From Anaerolineae bacterium (GTDB lineage Bacteria > Chloroflexota > Anaerolineae > Aggregatilineales > Phototrophicaceae): a stretch of 64,000 nt of DNA. The DNA lies in assembly GCA_022842885.1 (NCBI GenBank), contig JALHOR010000013.1:1-64000 (forward strand), read 5' to 3'. Position 1 is the stretch's first letter. Every line of letters begins with the position of its first letter. A model generated the notes under the pieces. That model saw only the letters and a program-made list of their open reading frames with translations. It had not been told where the DNA came from and ran no database searches. Shown in pieces: positions 62,884 to 64,000 of this stretch. Both the position numbers and the translations under genes were made by a program.

Positions 62884-63741
62884 TTATACAAACAACGGCT
62901 CTAACTGCTGCGCCTGCATAATCAACTCTGCTTGAATATCATCACTCATCGGTGAAAAATGATTGCCAGCCGCGACAACTTTGGGCAGCAAGCGCGTATC
63001 GCCAGCAGCAGCGATGACCGCCACACCCGGCTGCGACAGCGCAAAATCTACGCCCTGTTGAATTTTCTCGTCCATATCAAAGGGTTCATACCATGTGTGA
63101 TAGGTCTGCTCACGGTTGCCCCACGGTTCTTTGGCGATCGATTTGATAATCATCACGGCAACATCGCGTTCTTGGCACACACGCAGCAATTCTTCGGCAT
63201 CATGGCGATACTGCGCGTTGGCATATAACACCGGATTAATGGGGAACATGACGCTATCCAAATCAAAACGGCGTAACGCTTCCAACTGAATCGCCGCCGC
63301 CTCTAGCCCATGCCCGGTAATGCCCAACCAGCGCGTTAAGCCTTGTTCGCGGGCTTCTTGCAGCGTTTCCATCGCGCCACCGGGGGCAAATGCTGCGTCT
63401 AATTCATCAAAGCGCGTGACCGCATGGAGTTGATGCAGTTCTAACTTATCCGTGTGCAGTAGCCGCAGCGATTTTTCTAATTCTGCCCATGCGCCGTCGC
63501 GCCCGCGTTCTGTGGTTTTACAGCCCAAGAAAAATTTTTCTCGATGATTTTTGAGCCAAGGTCCCGTCAACGTTTCCGCCAAGCCATATGACGGGGCAAT
63601 ATCAATATGGTTAATGCCTGCCGCCAATGCCAAATCCAACGCTTGATTAGCATCGTCCTGTGTGACTCTACCAAGCGCCGCCCCGCCAAAAATCACGATG
63701 CTGCTGTGGTGTCCGGTATGTCCTAAACGCCGTGTCTGCAT
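62884..63741 (-). CDS. Aldo/keto reductase, second
   Basis: A 285-residue AKR. Catalytic residues: D in HIDIAPSYG with its Tyr, K in LGCKTTERG, H in LHQLHAV. Shorter than the AKR at 13204 and of a different subfamily (MQTRRLGHTGHHSSIV start, as in bacterial aldo/keto reductases with metal-free sites). The promoter region carries an AGTGCTGAG repeat within 50 bp. Substrate unknown. Confidence 0.9.
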   Translation of the reverse strand: MQTRRLGHTGHHSSIVIFGGAALGRVTQDDANQALDLALAAGINHIDIAPSYGLAETLTGPWLKNHREKFFLGCKTTERGRDGAWAELEKSLRLLHTDKLELHQLHAVTRFDELDAAFAPGGAMETLQEAREQGLTRWLGITGHGLEAAAIQLEALRRFDLDSVMFPINPVLYANAQYRHDAEELLRVCQERDVAVMIIKSIAKEPWGNREQTYHTWYEPFDMDEKIQQGVDFALSQPGVAVIAAAGDTRLLPKVVAAGNHFSPMSDDIQAELIMQAQQLEPLFV

Positions 63742-63761
63742 AAAAAACCTCCTTTGAAAAT

Positions 63762-63792
63762 AGTGCTGAGTGCTGAGGACGAAGTGCTGAGT
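63762..63792. repeat. Dispersed AGTGCTGAG repeat, copy
   Basis: AGTGCTGAGTGCTGAGGACG, then AAGTGCTGAG, 20 bases before the AKR start on its transcribed side. Confidence 0.65.
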
Positions 63793-63879
63793 TCAAAAAT
63801 GCCATGCTGCTGATTTATGAGTCCAATCGAATTTACATCTCTTTCGGGTCTATTCAGTTTGCAAGAGTCACGCTTATGG

Positions 63880-64000
63880 TTAAAACTCATGTGTCTTGCG
63901 AAGATGGTCTAACAACGCCTGACTCCCCGCCAAAACCAACTCATAAACCTCATCGAATTGATTGTTATAGTACGGGTCAGGTACTTCGGTTCTGGTCAAA
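63880..64000 (-). CDS. Partial low-molecular-weight protein-tyrosine phosphatase
   Basis: The C-terminal 39 codons only; the gene continues past the right edge. EVPDPYYNNQFDEVYELV holds the general-acid DP pair of LMW-PTPs, and LLDHLRK is the usual last helix. It removes phosphate from tyrosines or related residues. The P-loop lies outside the window. Confidence 0.85.
   Translation of the reverse strand, partial: LTRTEVPDPYYNNQFDEVYELVLAGSQALLDHLRKTHEF

Overview
The window looks like a chromosome segment of a free-living bacterium. The closest fit is the phylum Chloroflexota (Anaerolineae-like). This is an inference from the fused alpha-beta glycyl-tRNA synthetase, the TIR/WD40 proteins, the PAS/GAF sensor kinases, the lipoproteins with Pro/Thr-rich stretches after the lipobox, and the many small dispersed palindromes; no rRNA or marker gene proves it. 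I see no tRNA, rRNA, CRISPR array, transposase or phage gene. Genes are dense on both strands, mostly in short runs of two to four.

Layout. 1-6.3 kb: partial membrane protein, fused glycyl-tRNA synthetase, and an M16 peptidase pair (active subunit plus non-catalytic partner). 6.3-16.3 kb: mainly metabolic enzymes (an unusual STAS-amidohydrolase fusion, FAD oxidoreductase, GT1 glycosyltransferase, SDR, aldo/keto reductase) and two tandem Doc/Fic proteins. 16.3-18.6 kb: small secreted proteins and an AT-rich island with a nuclease-like orphan beside a gene remnant. 18.6-24 kb: SGNH hydrolase, M42 peptidase, three tandem rhomboids of which one has lost its catalytic residues, and a membrane thioredoxin interrupted by a single TGA exactly where the first active-site Cys belongs, making it a candidate selenoprotein. 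25-31 kb: glycan genes (GT2, large membrane protein, sugar epimerase, DegT aminotransferase). 31-36 kb: two paralogous sensor kinases. 36-42.7 kb: two paralogous TIR-transmembrane-WD40 proteins. 42.7-47.4 kb: ABC ATPase, ArsR-like regulator, folK, folE, GNAT, CinA-type amidohydrolase. 47.4-58 kb: cell-surface glycan and envelope genes (GT9, SLATT-like protein, GT9-GT26 fusion, lipoprotein, two surface-anchored proteins, GT39-like protein). 58-64 kb: phosphoesterase, MNT/HEPN pair with a frameshifted HEPN, monooxygenase, membrane protein, LRR protein, aldo/keto reductase and the tail of a low-molecular-weight phosphatase.

The intergenic DNA is unusual. A family of about 28-bp palindromes (GTAG...CTAC) and a family of AGTGCTGAG-type short tandem words recur across the window. 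At one locus both have entered a membrane glycosyltransferase gene while keeping the frame open. The observations most worth a second look are the candidate UxxC selenoprotein thioredoxin, the STAS-amidohydrolase fusion, the pseudo-rhomboid in the tandem trio, the antitoxin-less Doc pair and the coding insertion of dispersed repeats.
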